DNA of 64,000 nucleotides, from assembly GCA_034509755.1 (NCBI GenBank), contig CM067557.1, forward strand, positions 18,150,001 to 18,214,000, given 5' to 3'. This document shows positions 43,335 through 54,370 of this stretch, piece after piece; within the stretch, counting starts at the first letter, position 1; the number at the start of each line of letters is the position of its first letter. A model generated the notes under the pieces. That model worked only from the letters and a program-made list of their open reading frames with translations, did not search any database and was not told the origin of the DNA. The DNA is from Anisodus tanguticus (lineage: Eukaryota > Streptophyta > Magnoliopsida > Solanales > Solanaceae). The position numbers were made by a program, and so were the translations under genes.

Positions 43335-44700
43335 GTTGGTAGTGGACACACTAGAGGACCATTTGTCTACAATCCGCCATTGTTCATTGGTATGTTCTAT
43401 ACCATATGGAGAGAACGCATAGAAATCTATCTAAAGGAGTTAGACTATGAACTCTAGGTGATCACAACAGAAGGATCACTAATCCTCACAAAAATAAGAC
43501 ACGAGACGTCTAAAAACCAATGATGAATTTTGTGCTGAAGATTTTAGAATGATGGAACAAAACTCTACTGCAACAAATATCATGTATAGTAGTCTTGGAA
43601 GCAAGGAATACAACACAGTATCAGAATGCTCCAGCACCAAAGAGATTTGGGAATGCGTAAAATACGCTCATGATGGAATTTCTAAAGAAAAATGGCTTAA
43701 ACACAGAGATCTCATGAATAAATATGATTTATTTTCAACGTGCAAAAAGGAATCAATCAAAGATATGTTTATCAGATTCTCTAAGACCATTTGTGGACTC
43801 AAGATTCTTGGGAAAGAGTTTTACACTAATGATCTAGTCTGGAAAGTCCTAAGACGCCTTTCACACGAGTGGATGCCAAAAGTAATATCCATTAAAGAAG
43901 CATGTGAGTTAAGCATAATGATAATGGAGTACCGCTTCACAACATTGAGTTCCTATGAACTCAAGAAAGCTGATCCAATCAATGAGGCAATTTTAGGCTC
44001 AATAATTGCTAAAGATGAGTCAGACTCAGATGAAGGGAAGAGGATACATGTACAGAAAGGAAAACATATCATAATGAAAGGAGTAGCTGAAGAAAGAAAA
44101 ATGGATGACAAAGACAAGGTCAAAAGCTAATTCACGAATGGAGGATCTAACCACATGATTGAGAAGAACACATCATGGGTAGCATGAAGGAAAAAGGCCA
44201 TGATAGCTATATGAACCTAAAAAAAGGGCAGCTCGGTGCACTAAGATTCTGGTATGCGCGGGTTCCAAGGAAGAGACGGACCACAAGGATTTGTTGTACG
44301 CAGCCTTACCTCACATTTCTGCAAAACGCTATATGAACCTCATAAAATAAAAAAGTCTAGGAGGATGAACGGGAGAAGTCTAATGGTAGTTCCACAAAAT
44401 CCTCAGACTCAGTGACATGAAAGGATAAGGCAAGAGCTCCAGATCTAAACAAGGTTGATCATCTCTCTAAGTCAAGGATGATGATATTAGTCTTGTTAAT
44501 TGATGAATATTGAGATTCAAATTTAGAGAGAAGAGAGCTTCTCAATAGACTGGCTTAGTTACGAGGTAAATCAATATATTGCAAGCTCAGTATCTACTCC
44601 AAAAAAGGGGAAACATCCTCTAGCAAGGAATATGTAGGGCAACCTGATTCACCTGTCTTAAGTCACAACCCACAGAAAAGGTATCTGGGAACACTAATTA
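43335..44700 (+). pseudogene. Copia-type gag (UBN2-like), copy B, with SINE insertion
   Basis: Same protein as copy A but less damaged: an open frame of 193 codons at 43549-44130 covers the gag core (EIWECVKYAHDGIS, LMNKYDLFSTCKKESIKDMF, IRFSKTICGLKILGKEF, VLRRLSHEWMPKVISIKEA, SSYELKKADP). The upstream part (GHTRGPFVYNPPLFIG) is split by stops, and the start Met of copy A is not present. A SINE fragment interrupts the C-terminal part at 44219-44328. By eye copy B differs from copy A at about one base in eight here, much more than in the following segment. Confidence 0.8.
44219..44328 (-). mobile_element. Au-like SINE, 5'-truncated, with 12-bp target duplication
   Basis: The plus strand reads AAAAAGGGCAGCTCGGTGCA, and later TATGCGCGGGTTCC, GACGGACCACAAGGAT, TTGTACGCAGCC and CACATTTCTGCAAAACG. 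On the minus strand this is the 3' part of the Au SINE family of angiosperms (...CGCATAGCGGG...GTGCACCGGGCTGCCC + poly-T), from memory. The tRNA-like head is missing. It is flanked by CTATATGAACCT at 44207-44218 and 44329-44340, a perfect 12-bp duplication. The corresponding site in copy A (near 41531) is empty. Confidence 0.85.
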
Positions 44701-44909
44701 ATACAACATCAGGTGGTCAACAAATATAGAATAAAGAGTAAGAAGCTGAGAGTTGCAAACAAGCAATTCAAATCCACTAGGAGAGATGAGACAAATAAAT
44801 AAATCAAGGTCTCCCATGAAGGGATCAGGAAGGAGCTAAGAAATCCCGATGACAAGGAGAAGGGAGCCAAGTTGATCCGGGTTCGTATTACTAACATTTG
44901 ATTGTGTTG

Positions 44910-46078
44910 CAGGAGAGAGTGACAGGAAGCAAGTAAAAATGACATATGAACAATACTTGGTCAAGTACTACAAAGGGAAGAAATCAACGAGACTGGTCAC
45001 TCTGAAAAATTAAAAAGGAAGAAAATGCATATCAATATGGGGAACTTGAATTGAAACCCCTTGAAAGGAACTGGTTCGCTACTCTAAATTTTGTAGACTG
45101 GTCGTATGATTTAAAAGGGTTGAATACTAGAAATAAATGAAATCACATTAGTATTCCATGTGATTGGTAGAATATCGTTATATCATGATAAGAATGAGTA
45201 AGTTGAATAATATTCTACTCAGTCCTATACATTCTATTGTATGTCATATATCATTATAAAGATTTACCTCATATGAAATCTAACGAATATTGTGATTTAT
45301 AGAAATTGGCCTGGATGTTGAGATTGATGATGAATTGATCAATTTAATAAGGTACATACATCATCTCTATGTTATAAACAAATGTACATGACATGAAATT
45401 ATTTTTAATAAACACTGTGTGTAATCGTCAATATGCCTAAAGGAGTCCTTCATTATAATGACCAGCTTTAGAAAGGAGGAAGCCATCATATCAATCACCT
45501 CTAAAGACTTGTCCCCAGATTAACGCCTAAAGAAAACAAGTAACTTCTGCACTTCCAAGCATATTCTCTCCCATCTTCGATTCCTACAAAAACTCTAATC
45601 TTACAAACTACTCTTCTCTCTACCATCAATCTCTGAGAACCGTGACTCTCTTCCAAACACTTGAGAGCTTCACTCGCTCCTCGTACACAAAAATAGAATG
45701 CTCAATGCCAAACCATACCTCTTCCTGTGAATCCCGAATTGCATCTTTAGCTTTTCTCGATCCAAACACTATCGATATCAACCCTAATTTATCCATCAAA
45801 CCCAATCAATGTCATAATCTTCAAGAACTCCAAGCAATAGCCAATCACCAAAATGAACCCTAACATTTTGATGACTCCGAAATTGACCCACCCTTGGTAG
45901 GATCTTCAGACAACACCGATGTTTTGGATAACTCAGGTGATCTGATGGAAGTAAAGGAGAGAATCATCAGAACCATGATCTGCTGGAAACCCAAGTCACA
46001 AGGAACTTTCCATACAGGACCATCTCAATAGGTAACCCCAATCGTAGTTGCTAAAATTATAATTATTGAAGAAATGGG
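44910..46078 (+). repeat. High-identity segment of the internal duplication, copy B
   Basis: Partner of 42121-43280. The offset between the copies is about 2.79 kb here and about 2.67 kb before the SINE; the difference is roughly the SINE plus its target duplication. Confidence 0.85.
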
Positions 46079-46079
46079 A

Positions 46080-47790
46080 GTAGTCTATGTGGTATCCTCT
46101 ATAAAAGATTTGGGGGTTGAAATGAGAAAAAAGAAGGAATGCAAAGGTGAATCACACAGTGAGGGGGAAGTTCCGAGAAAATCCAGAGCTTAAATATTTA
46201 GTTGAATGAGAAATTAAGACAGAATATAGGATAAACTCAGTTGGGAGTAGTGTTAGAATCGAGTTAGGGGAGAAACCAATGGAAAATGAAATGTCTAGAA
46301 GGGGAAGAGGTAGATGGGTTTAAGTGTGCTGGTACACAGGAGAATTATCCATTGATCAATGTTCATGTAACCATGGAATGAGCATAAAGGTCTGTTCTAA
46401 TAGTAGAACCTGATGATTCTCCAAAGCAATCCTCCTATCCTATCTCTTGCATGAATGTAAATGATGAAGCTGATTGTGATGATAATGGCCTGCTTATTGT
46501 TGATCTCACAAATAGAAGGGTCATGCATAGGCTTTAAAAAACATCAGGAGAAGCCATCCTAAAACCAGATGATGAGAGAAAAGAGAATGAATGATCCTCA
46601 ATATTGATGAGAACTCTTCTCACAAGGGGACAAAATATGAAGGCTGAGGAAGAACTGCAAAAGGAATTACTAATTATAAAGAGGAGTATCACATTGAGAA
46701 AAGGCCACCAAATCACCCTCTAAATCTATGATGGAACTTACAGAAGATATAATTGAGAAAGAGAGGAAAATAAAGGAAAAAAACTGCTATCACTCTAAAA
46801 TCAAAATCAGCTACTTTGAAGAAACATGTTCACAAACCTGTTTCAAGTAAGAAAAAGCACTATCAAAGTTGGTAGATGAGAAAACTGAAAGTGAGAAAGA
46901 TAAGTCTACCAAAGATTCAGACTACAAGGAAATTCATGATTCCAGTGAATCAGAAGATGGGCAAGATCCTACTAAGCAAAGAATAATAATGATCATAAGA
47001 CATGTTGTGCTTAGAGGAAGAGTAGTTATTGGGTATGGAGGTCCTAAGATGGTTACGCTACTGTGAAAACTTGAGCATCAAGATTGTTTTGACTCCTTAA
47101 ACTTTGGGGGAGATTATAAAGGTAACTTCAAGAAGTTGGGAGAAGTATGTAAAGAATAATTGGCCATCACTTGCAGGAATGGCATCTGCACTAGAAATCA
47201 CGAGGAAACTATGTGGAAATCTAGAAATTATTGAGTATAGGAGGATGCAGATGAGAGAGATGCCCAAGTTGTACAAGTTGTATTTTAGGGTGGTGCATTA
47301 CATGATTATGCCTCATAAGGAAGGAAAAGACCGGGAAGGATTTCTTGACATGGCATTAATAGAACTTCTTGATAATAAAGTGTGAATAAACCTACCTAGT
47401 CTTATGATTCAACACATTCATAAGATCACTCTTCAAGAGCATAAAAACCATGGGTTGGCATTTGGGTTCTGGCTGGCAAAAATGTTTGAACACTTCAGGG
47501 TACTAGTTAAAGTCTGGAAATATCAAACTACAAAGGATATCATTGGTGTATAAAATCAGGGTAGTTAATCAGTTGTCAATGCAAAAGTTTAGATAAAATC
47601 CTTGAGAGACCTTCTTGCTACCAAGGAGGCTAAGATGGATGTGAGGAATAAGTTCTTAAGAATCAAGTTGAAAGCCTACAGGCCACCCTGGATAAAGAGA
47701 GGGAAGAAAACACCAAAGCTATTCAGAACCTGGTGTCTGCAAGATCCAAAGTTTCTACCTCACCTCCTAACCCACCTCTTAGAAATCATT
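46080..47790 (+). pseudogene. Extra retroelement ORF resembling 'putative plant transposon protein' family
   Basis: After a Lys/Glu-rich stretch (46869-46960: ESEKDKSTKDSD) frames give VVLRGRVVIGYGG at 47004. A 93-codon open frame at 47104-47385 (YRRMQMREMPKLYKLYFRVV, ALIELLDN) is followed, after a stop, by INLPSLMIQHIHKIT, KNHGLAFGFWLAKMFEHF and VWKYQTTKDIIG to about 47550. A coiled-coil-like end (LRDLLATKEAKMDV) is at 47602. I recall the same motif order (NLPAIMxEHM, HGLxYGxxLTxVFxHF) from a plant retroelement protein family that Pfam lists as putative plant transposon protein. Biochemical function unknown. Several stops. Confidence 0.5.
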
Positions 47791-48209
47791 AGTTATATTT
47801 GGCTGATATGTTTCTTTTTTGTGTCCTAACTATTTTCTTGTGGCTTTAGACTGTACATTTTGTTTTTGACTCAGCTGTGATGTGATACAACTTGATCAAT
47901 ATTTTATCTCAATGCTAATTTATGTGCTTGTGCATATTCAAGATGGATATAATCTTAGTTAACTATTCTATTATGTATATGTGATAGCCCCAACAACCAT
48001 AATCTTGATATTGCATATAATCCTTATTAGTACTAAGGTCACATGATATAACTTTTAATGATGCCAAAAGGGTGAAGATACTGTGCAATTGTGATATTTA
48101 TATTCCATGTATGGTAACCTGGTTCATCCTAGTGGTTTTTTATTCAAACTTTTGGCTATTGAATGTGGCATCACAGGAATGTGTTTGTCATCATCAAAAA
48201 GGGAGAATT

Positions 48210-49567
48210 TATTGGCATTAGATGGAATGACTAATGTTAGTTTTGATGATTGACAAAGAGATTGCACGAAGTGAACGAATCAGGTCCATAAAATTATTCA
48301 ATCGCAGCAACAGATACATATGAGTACAAAGGGAGAAGGGAGGACCCAGCTAACAGAGTAGTTTAATATAGAATAGAACAAGCCTGCAAACTTGTTCTAC
48401 CTCAAGAGCCAGAAGGTGTAGTGGTTCAATGAACCAGGTATGTGGAGTGATCTATCACATGGAAGTTATAGTATAGAGCTGAATGAATTAAGCTCATAGA
48501 TCAAGGGAAAAGAAACAACCACAAAGCAACACATGATGAATGAAACAAGATTATCAACATGTTCCAACCAACATCTCAAAAAGCAGGTCAAAGCTATATG
48601 ATGAATTTATGTGAGGAGATATATGGAACAAGTGTATGAATATCTTCCATCTTATACAGTCAGAAGATTCAGAGGCTGGAGTACCAGGTTCTTGAACCAG
48701 ATCCAAGAATGTGTTCTAAGCAAATCCTGCAGTGACTAGGATTTTTGTTGTTTTTATGGTAATGACTTGGCGTACAAGGTGGAAGCATTCAGTTCTATAC
48801 TTATCAGGATTTTGCACCATAAGATCATGATATTTCAGAATCCTGCAAGAAAACTAAATATGCGAGAAGGTGTAAGAATCCTAAACTATCTCAAAACCCT
48901 ATTCTACCTTGATCGGCCATATCAAATAGGGTTTAGGTCTATCGTATTAATGAAGACCAGTTGCTATATATAACAAGTCTTACCATGAAGAATGTTACGT
49001 ACTCACAAAGATAGAAAATTATAAACATGAGCAAATTCCGAGCTTTATTGAGAGAGTTTTGATTCCGGAGTTGCGACCCTGATACAATGAAGAAAATTGA
49101 AGGAGTTCATCTATTGAATAATTTTTTCCCGTCCTTATCTAGAAACTTGTATTAGGATATTTATCGAGTTTTACCTTTATCCTCTTTCATAAAAGCACTG
49201 TCATAATTATTAACATTGTCAAATTCAACTTCTAGCTATAGTTTAACTTGAAGGTTGCTTACTAGTCTGAGTAGATTAGTAAGATAGGAATTAGAGTTTA
49301 TAGTTTCTAGGTTACATAGTTTGTAACTTGAATCGGCAGAGGCTTACTGTTGTAGTGGAGTAGGGGATAAATCCTATAGAGGTGCAGGTCATGATGTTTA
49401 CTGCCCTTGTGAGCCGGGTGGTTTCCACATAAAAATATTGTCCTTCCTTTACTATTCTTTAATTATTTTGCAAATGCTACACATAGAACAAGTAAGGTGA
49501 TGTGTTCCATCCTATAGGGAAAAAATAGGTATTGCATAGGATATACAACTTGGTGTGCAAAATAACA
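48210..49567 (+). repeat. 3' LTR of the copia-type element
   Basis: 1358 bp, direct repeat of 39229-40591. It is preceded by the purine tract AAAAAGGGAGAA (48196-48207), the expected plus-strand primer. Confidence 0.88.
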
Positions 49568-49880
49568 CATTAGTTCTGTGAAAACAGGGCATCCTTCTGA
49601 AAGAGAAAACATTTTTTTATTTAAGGAAAATAAAGCTCTTGTACTAATTGAGTCAAGAAAACAAGTGTCCACAACATGCACAAACATCATATAACATACC
49701 AAGACATATCAGATTCTTATCCCAACAGACCACACAGTCATATTTACTCATCAGAAGACTTAAGTTTCAAGAAACTCCTATTGTGATTTTATGGTATCCA
49801 GTAACACATATAGAGGGCTTTAAAAAACCCTGACAATCGTTTCACATGTATTAAACAAAATATTTGTCTTGTTGGGAAAG
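49568..49880. other. Right flank of the copia-type insertion, unclassified
   Basis: Should continue the sequence at 39228. A plus frame at 49648-49833 (61 codons) has no recognised similarity. Confidence 0.4.
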
Positions 49881-51700
49881 AAGATTAAATTTATAACTTT
49901 GCATAATCCTCCGCTATATGAATAGATCTAACTGGAAAAAAGTGTGTTAACTTTGTATGTTTGTCGACCATCACCCATATGCAGTTATATTTCTGATAAG
50001 AACAGATTAACCCACAATGAAAACTATGTTAATCATTTCCCATCTCAAAGTCAGGATCTCTGTACTAGCAAGACTCATCGTAAATGACACTTTATGATTA
50101 ATAGGAGAAGCTAGTCACAAATTCAACTACTTCAGCTTGAAGATGTATTGAAGGTTCTTATAGTTTATAAATATTTTGTCATTCCATATATCAAAGGCAT
50201 GCTCAATTGGTTCCAACCCTAGGTCATCGACCAGCTTTCTCAACAACCTTTAAGCATAAACAATCTCTTTCCTTACACATCTTGACATGTGCATCAAGAA
50301 TGCATTAACTTATTCTATATTTTATCTCTACAATCTTGACATGTGCATCAAGAATGATAGGTCTCTACAATCCTGGAATCTATTAAATACATAACCTCAA
50401 ATATTATTCTATATTTTGATTATTTATTCAACAGGCATAGTTAGCGAGAAGCTATTGACGTACTTTCATATTAGATATGTACCCATATGATGAATGAATT
50501 GATGTTATTGATCAACTTTTCCATAATCCACACCTCAAACCACAATACCTGCAGTAAATGCTCCTCCATCTTTTCTTATCTAGCATTTTTTAAAATAATG
50601 TTCTAGAGTCGTGACACATTCGTAGAGTCTGGATAATTAGAATCTTATTCATTTTGAACCTCTTCATCGTAATACATCTTACCACTCAATCACTAAACTA
50701 AACAAGTGATCCCGTTCTGATACTTTATCGTACTATGTCCTTCTTGGGAAAATGGCTAACACCATGTGCTCTAGGGTTTCACTCCAGTAAAGTCACATTG
50801 TTACCTCAACACCTTTCAAAACTCTTTGAATTTTTGAGAACTTATAACTTGTCTTTGAACAATTCTCTGTTACTTGGTCTTAGGACGGCCTCTTCCTAAT
50901 AACCCTCAAACTTCGTTCTTCTGTAGTTCTTTCTCTTACTATCTAGTTACTCACCCTGCAATTATCACAATACCAACTATTACAACAATCATTTGAGTTT
51001 CTAACTCGCATTCAATTTAGTTTAGGGTACTTCTTAATATCAGTACTTCCTGATTCGGGAACTAAATCATCTGGTTGATATCTTTTATTGAAATCATCAA
51101 TTTAGTTCTTGTAATAGAGATAGTCTCATAATATATACCTCTTTATAAACTCTGCATTTTCTTCCTCTTTCCATTTATTCTACCTGGCTACAAACTATGT
51201 CGCACTAGCATACTTTTATCTTATGATTCTCGATTGTTTCTCATACCAACTAATATGCCCCACTTATCTTTATACCAACCCCTTGATAATGTCATCACTT
51301 CTTATCTTATTCTGGATAATTCCAACGAGACATTCTTTTACTTTTAACCTCTCTCACTTCGACCAGCCTTATTCCCTAGGCACTTACTATTTCTTATTTA
51401 CCATATACATGAGTCACACTAAGGGGAACACGCACCTCATATACAAAGACTCAAATGATTAGGCCCTAGATCTTCGAAACACTCAAAATGTCAAACCGAC
51501 TAAAAATTTCTGGGTACATCATATATATATCACCTAAAGGGTACTATTGACATGTTCATAATATTCTTCAGTACGCCCATTCAATTCTAACTATCTATAA
51601 AATGCTAAGGATTACTATAACCCTTACTAGATCCCAAAATCTTACTCTTTTCTAAGACTACGTCTGTCAACGTCTATAAATCATAAGTTGGATTACTTGT
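49880..51700 (-). pseudogene. Decayed gypsy pol fragment (integrase core)
   Basis: The minus strand at 50000-49890 reads WVMVDKHTKLTHFFPVRSIH followed by IAEDYAKL, the integrase core next to the first catalytic Asp region. Upstream, 50400-51700 has no recognised motif but repeats 36200-37400 in the same orientation; for example the plus-frame strings around TYYFWL at 37080 and TYYFLF at 51380 correspond. The similarity is at DNA level, with many differences. Confidence 0.55.
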
Positions 51701-51729
51701 ACTTGATTGCGAGCATATCTATCTTTTAG

Positions 51730-52229
51730 TTTCTTTCTTAATATATATGTTAGCTAACTATTATCGGTCTATGACATCTACCGGTACATAATGTTTATAT
51801 TGTTATACCTTGTTGCATTCTTTCTTAATGCAGAGTACGTGATCGGTTCCACTTCTACTCCTCGAGACTGATCCCGAGGCTACCTATTGAGTCTTCTAAG
51901 GTGAGTACTACTGAATGGATCCACTGCCCGAAGACTCCTTCTCATTATTTGTCTTTACTTTTAACCTGAGACAGTATTCCCATTTTGAGCCTACATATCA
52001 TTCAGACTTGTAGTTTAATGGTAGTAGCTCTTGTACTATTTCAGACCATTATCCTTAGAGTATATTAGTATTCATACTTCCGTATTTAATATTTATGATA
52101 TGACTTAGACTTCCAGTATTTCTGCTTATTTACTTGAGTGTGTTGAATTGATGAATAAAGGGAAGGGTTCACCTACCGATGATGGGAATGGTAGGTGCCT
52201 GCACGACTTAGTGATTTTGGCTCGTGACA
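51730..52229 (+). repeat. 3' end of a gypsy LTR, plus orientation
   Basis: Related to 25640-26110 of the Tekay LTR (CTACCGG..., then TGCAGA before a Tyr/Ser-coding-like stretch). It ends GGTAGGTGCC, GCACGACTTA and GGCTCGTGACA, the usual Solanaceae gypsy LTR end. No primer site follows; minus-strand integrase begins at once, so this is a truncated piece brought in by rearrangement or nested insertion. Confidence 0.6.
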
Positions 52230-52600
52230 TATCCAACTCTCTGAAGGACCTCAAATGGTCTGATATACCTCGGATTCAACTTCTCTATCTTGTCGAATCT
52301 CAGCACACCCTTCATGGGTGAAACCTTTAGAACAACCTTGTCACCAACCATAAACTCTAAGTCTCGGACCTTCCAATCTGCATACCGCTTCTGCCTGCTC
52401 TGCGCTTCCATAAGCTTGTCCTAGATCACCTTCACTCTCTCCAATAAATCCCTCAACAAATTGGTAGCCCAATGACGTACCTTGAATGCATTAAACCAAC
52501 CAATAAGAGATCTACATCTCCTACTATACAAGGCCCCGAATGGTGCCATATTGATACTGAAGTGATAGATGTTGTTGTACGCAAACTCTGCCAGTTCATT
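52208..52600 (-). pseudogene. Gypsy integrase C-terminal region
   Basis: The minus strand reads AEFAYNNIYHFSINMAPFGA, LYSRRCRSLIGWF near 52590-52490, then ERVKVI, a stop, and MEAQSRQKRYADWKVRDLEF, VGDKVVLKVSPMKGVLRF and LNPRYIRPFEVLQRVGYV to 52230. This is the integrase C-terminal barrel (SH3-like) of chromovirus gypsy elements. One stop is seen; the first two catalytic residues lie outside the fragment. Confidence 0.82.
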
Positions 52601-52887
52601 ACCTTCTTTGTGTATGGGTGAGACAAATACTCATACTTTGAAACTTTAGCATGATACTTGCATATCTAGTGCATACCTAATCTGGTAGGGATCTCTTATT
52701 TACTTGTCACAAGTACGAGGGAGAATCAAGTTCCTATGACTTAGCTCTATTGTACAATTTGGAATTAGAAAGCAGGGTAACCAACTCCTAAATGCCCTGT
52801 AGCCTCCTATTTATAAGTGTGGTGCATAATACATCCATAAACAAGACTCTACTAGACTTAACTTGTAGACTTCATAAGAAACAACCT

Positions 52888-52899
52888 GCTCTGATACAA
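52888..52899 (-). other. Primer-binding site, tRNA-iMet type
   Basis: The minus strand is TTGTATCAGAGC, one change from TGGTATCAGAGC (allowing T-T-G-T at the start), a few bases from the LTR end. Confidence 0.75.
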
Positions 52900-53546
52900 A
52901 GTTTTTCACACCCCAACCTTAGGGGGTGTATCCGTCACCCAATGCCCTACTGGCCCGAGCGTACCACATCTAAACCATAACCTGAACATACAGAAGGTTT
53001 GGGGCATCAAGGCTAGCATGGGATATTATGAATAAAATCAAGGAACTCTATATAGATGGCAATCCCAATGAGACATACATACATATATATGTATATATAA
53101 GGGCTTACAAGGACACCATGGAAGAGTATACACCAAAACATAGGCCGATAAAATCCACAAAAAAACTCTATACACAGGACATATGTCTACAAACCTCTAA
53201 AAGTGTCATGACATCGTAAGGTCGAGATAGGGCTCTGTCATACCCATAACATATACCTAAAATCATACCGACACAAAACAGCAACTCCAAAACAAATGGA
53301 GTGCACCAACACAACCACTAAGATGAGTAAACTACTGAGGAGGGTCATCAACTTGTCTACCTAAATCTACAGGCATGAAACGTAGTGCCCCCAAAAAGGA
53401 CATCAGTATGAATGAAATATAATGGTACATATGGAATGAACAATAATAAAAAAACAATAACGATGAGCGGAGTATAAGAATCATCCTGTAACTTGAATGC
53501 CTCTCAAGGAAAATGATATACGCTTATGAATGGCCATAAAACCCCT

Positions 53547-53548
<2 letters not shown>

Positions 53549-53607
<59 letters not shown>
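53549..53607. repeat. (TA)n microsatellite
   Basis: About 29 uninterrupted TA units. Duplicate unit 2 has only about eight at the matching place (54131-54160). Confidence 0.95.
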
Positions 53608-53610
<3 letters not shown>

Positions 53611-54370
53611 TCGCCCAACCGATAATAGCTCGGTTGTGTTTATAAAGTATAATGTTACCCAACCGATTACAGCTGGGCAGTGCGTACACATAACATCGCC
53701 TAATTGATTATAGCTTGGTTGTGTATACATACCATCATCCAACCGGTGGTGGTCATCATGTCATAAGTGTTCATATACCACATAAGGGTCATCGCCTATC
53801 GATTATAGCTTGGTGGTCTCAATATAATATATATACAAGCATACATAGTTCTCTAGACAAGAGAGTTCATATAACTTACTCTTTTTGCCTGGAACAACTC
53901 TTTCTCTTTGAAATGGAACAATGATTCAATATATACTTGAAACATTATCCATTAGAATATCATATAAGAGATAACTTTACAATATGGAAAGTACTCCCGA
54001 TAAGGGAGAACCAAGATACAATAATATTCAGTAGAACAATAACAATGAGCGGAGTATAAAAATAAGCTTGTAACTTGAATGCCTCTCAGGGAGAACGATA
54101 TAGAGTTATGAATGGCCACAACACCCCTAACATACATATATATATTATGCATATATCTATCGCCCAACCGATAATAGCTCACTGGTGTTTATAAAAGCAT
54201 AATGTCGCCCAACCGATTACAGCTCGGTAGTGCGTACACATAACATCACCCAATTGATTATAGCTTTGTGGTGTGTATACATAACATCACCCAATTGGTG
54301 GTGGTCATCATTTCATAAGTGTGCATACGCCACATAAGGGTCATCGCCCACCAATTATAGCTCGGTGGTG
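53608..54370. repeat. Hairpin-forming minisatellite units of about 42-50 bp
   Basis: Units centred on CCAACCGATTATAGCTCGGTTG occur about five times in each half of the 580-bp duplication (for example 53610, 53652, 53697, 53792; and 54163, 54207, 54246, 54350). The arms CAACCGA and TCGGTTG are reverse complements around TTATAGC. Several units change both arms together. Confidence 0.75.

Larger units (their letters stand above)
39229..49567 (+). mobile_element. Non-autonomous copia-type LTR element with duplicated gag and an extra ORF
   Basis: LTRs 39229-40591 and 48210-49567 flank a 7.6-kb interior. The 5' LTR starts TGTTGGTACTAG and ends AATAACA, followed by TGGTATTAGAGC (primer site); the 3' LTR starts TATTGGCATTAG after an AAAAAGGGAGAA purine tract. 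Flanks TATTA (39224-39228) and CATTA (49568-49572) suggest a 5-bp target duplication with one change. The interior has two gag-like copies and a further ORF, and no protease, integrase, RT or RNase H on either strand. Movement would need another element's enzymes. Confidence 0.85.

Noticed and set aside
53504..53689. 61-codon open frame with Ile-Tyr repeats
   Set aside because: Translation of the TA microsatellite.
53608..54370. CRISPR-like regularly spaced palindromic repeats
   Set aside because: Plant LTR sequence; units are degenerate, the intervals are not unique spacers, and there are no cas genes.
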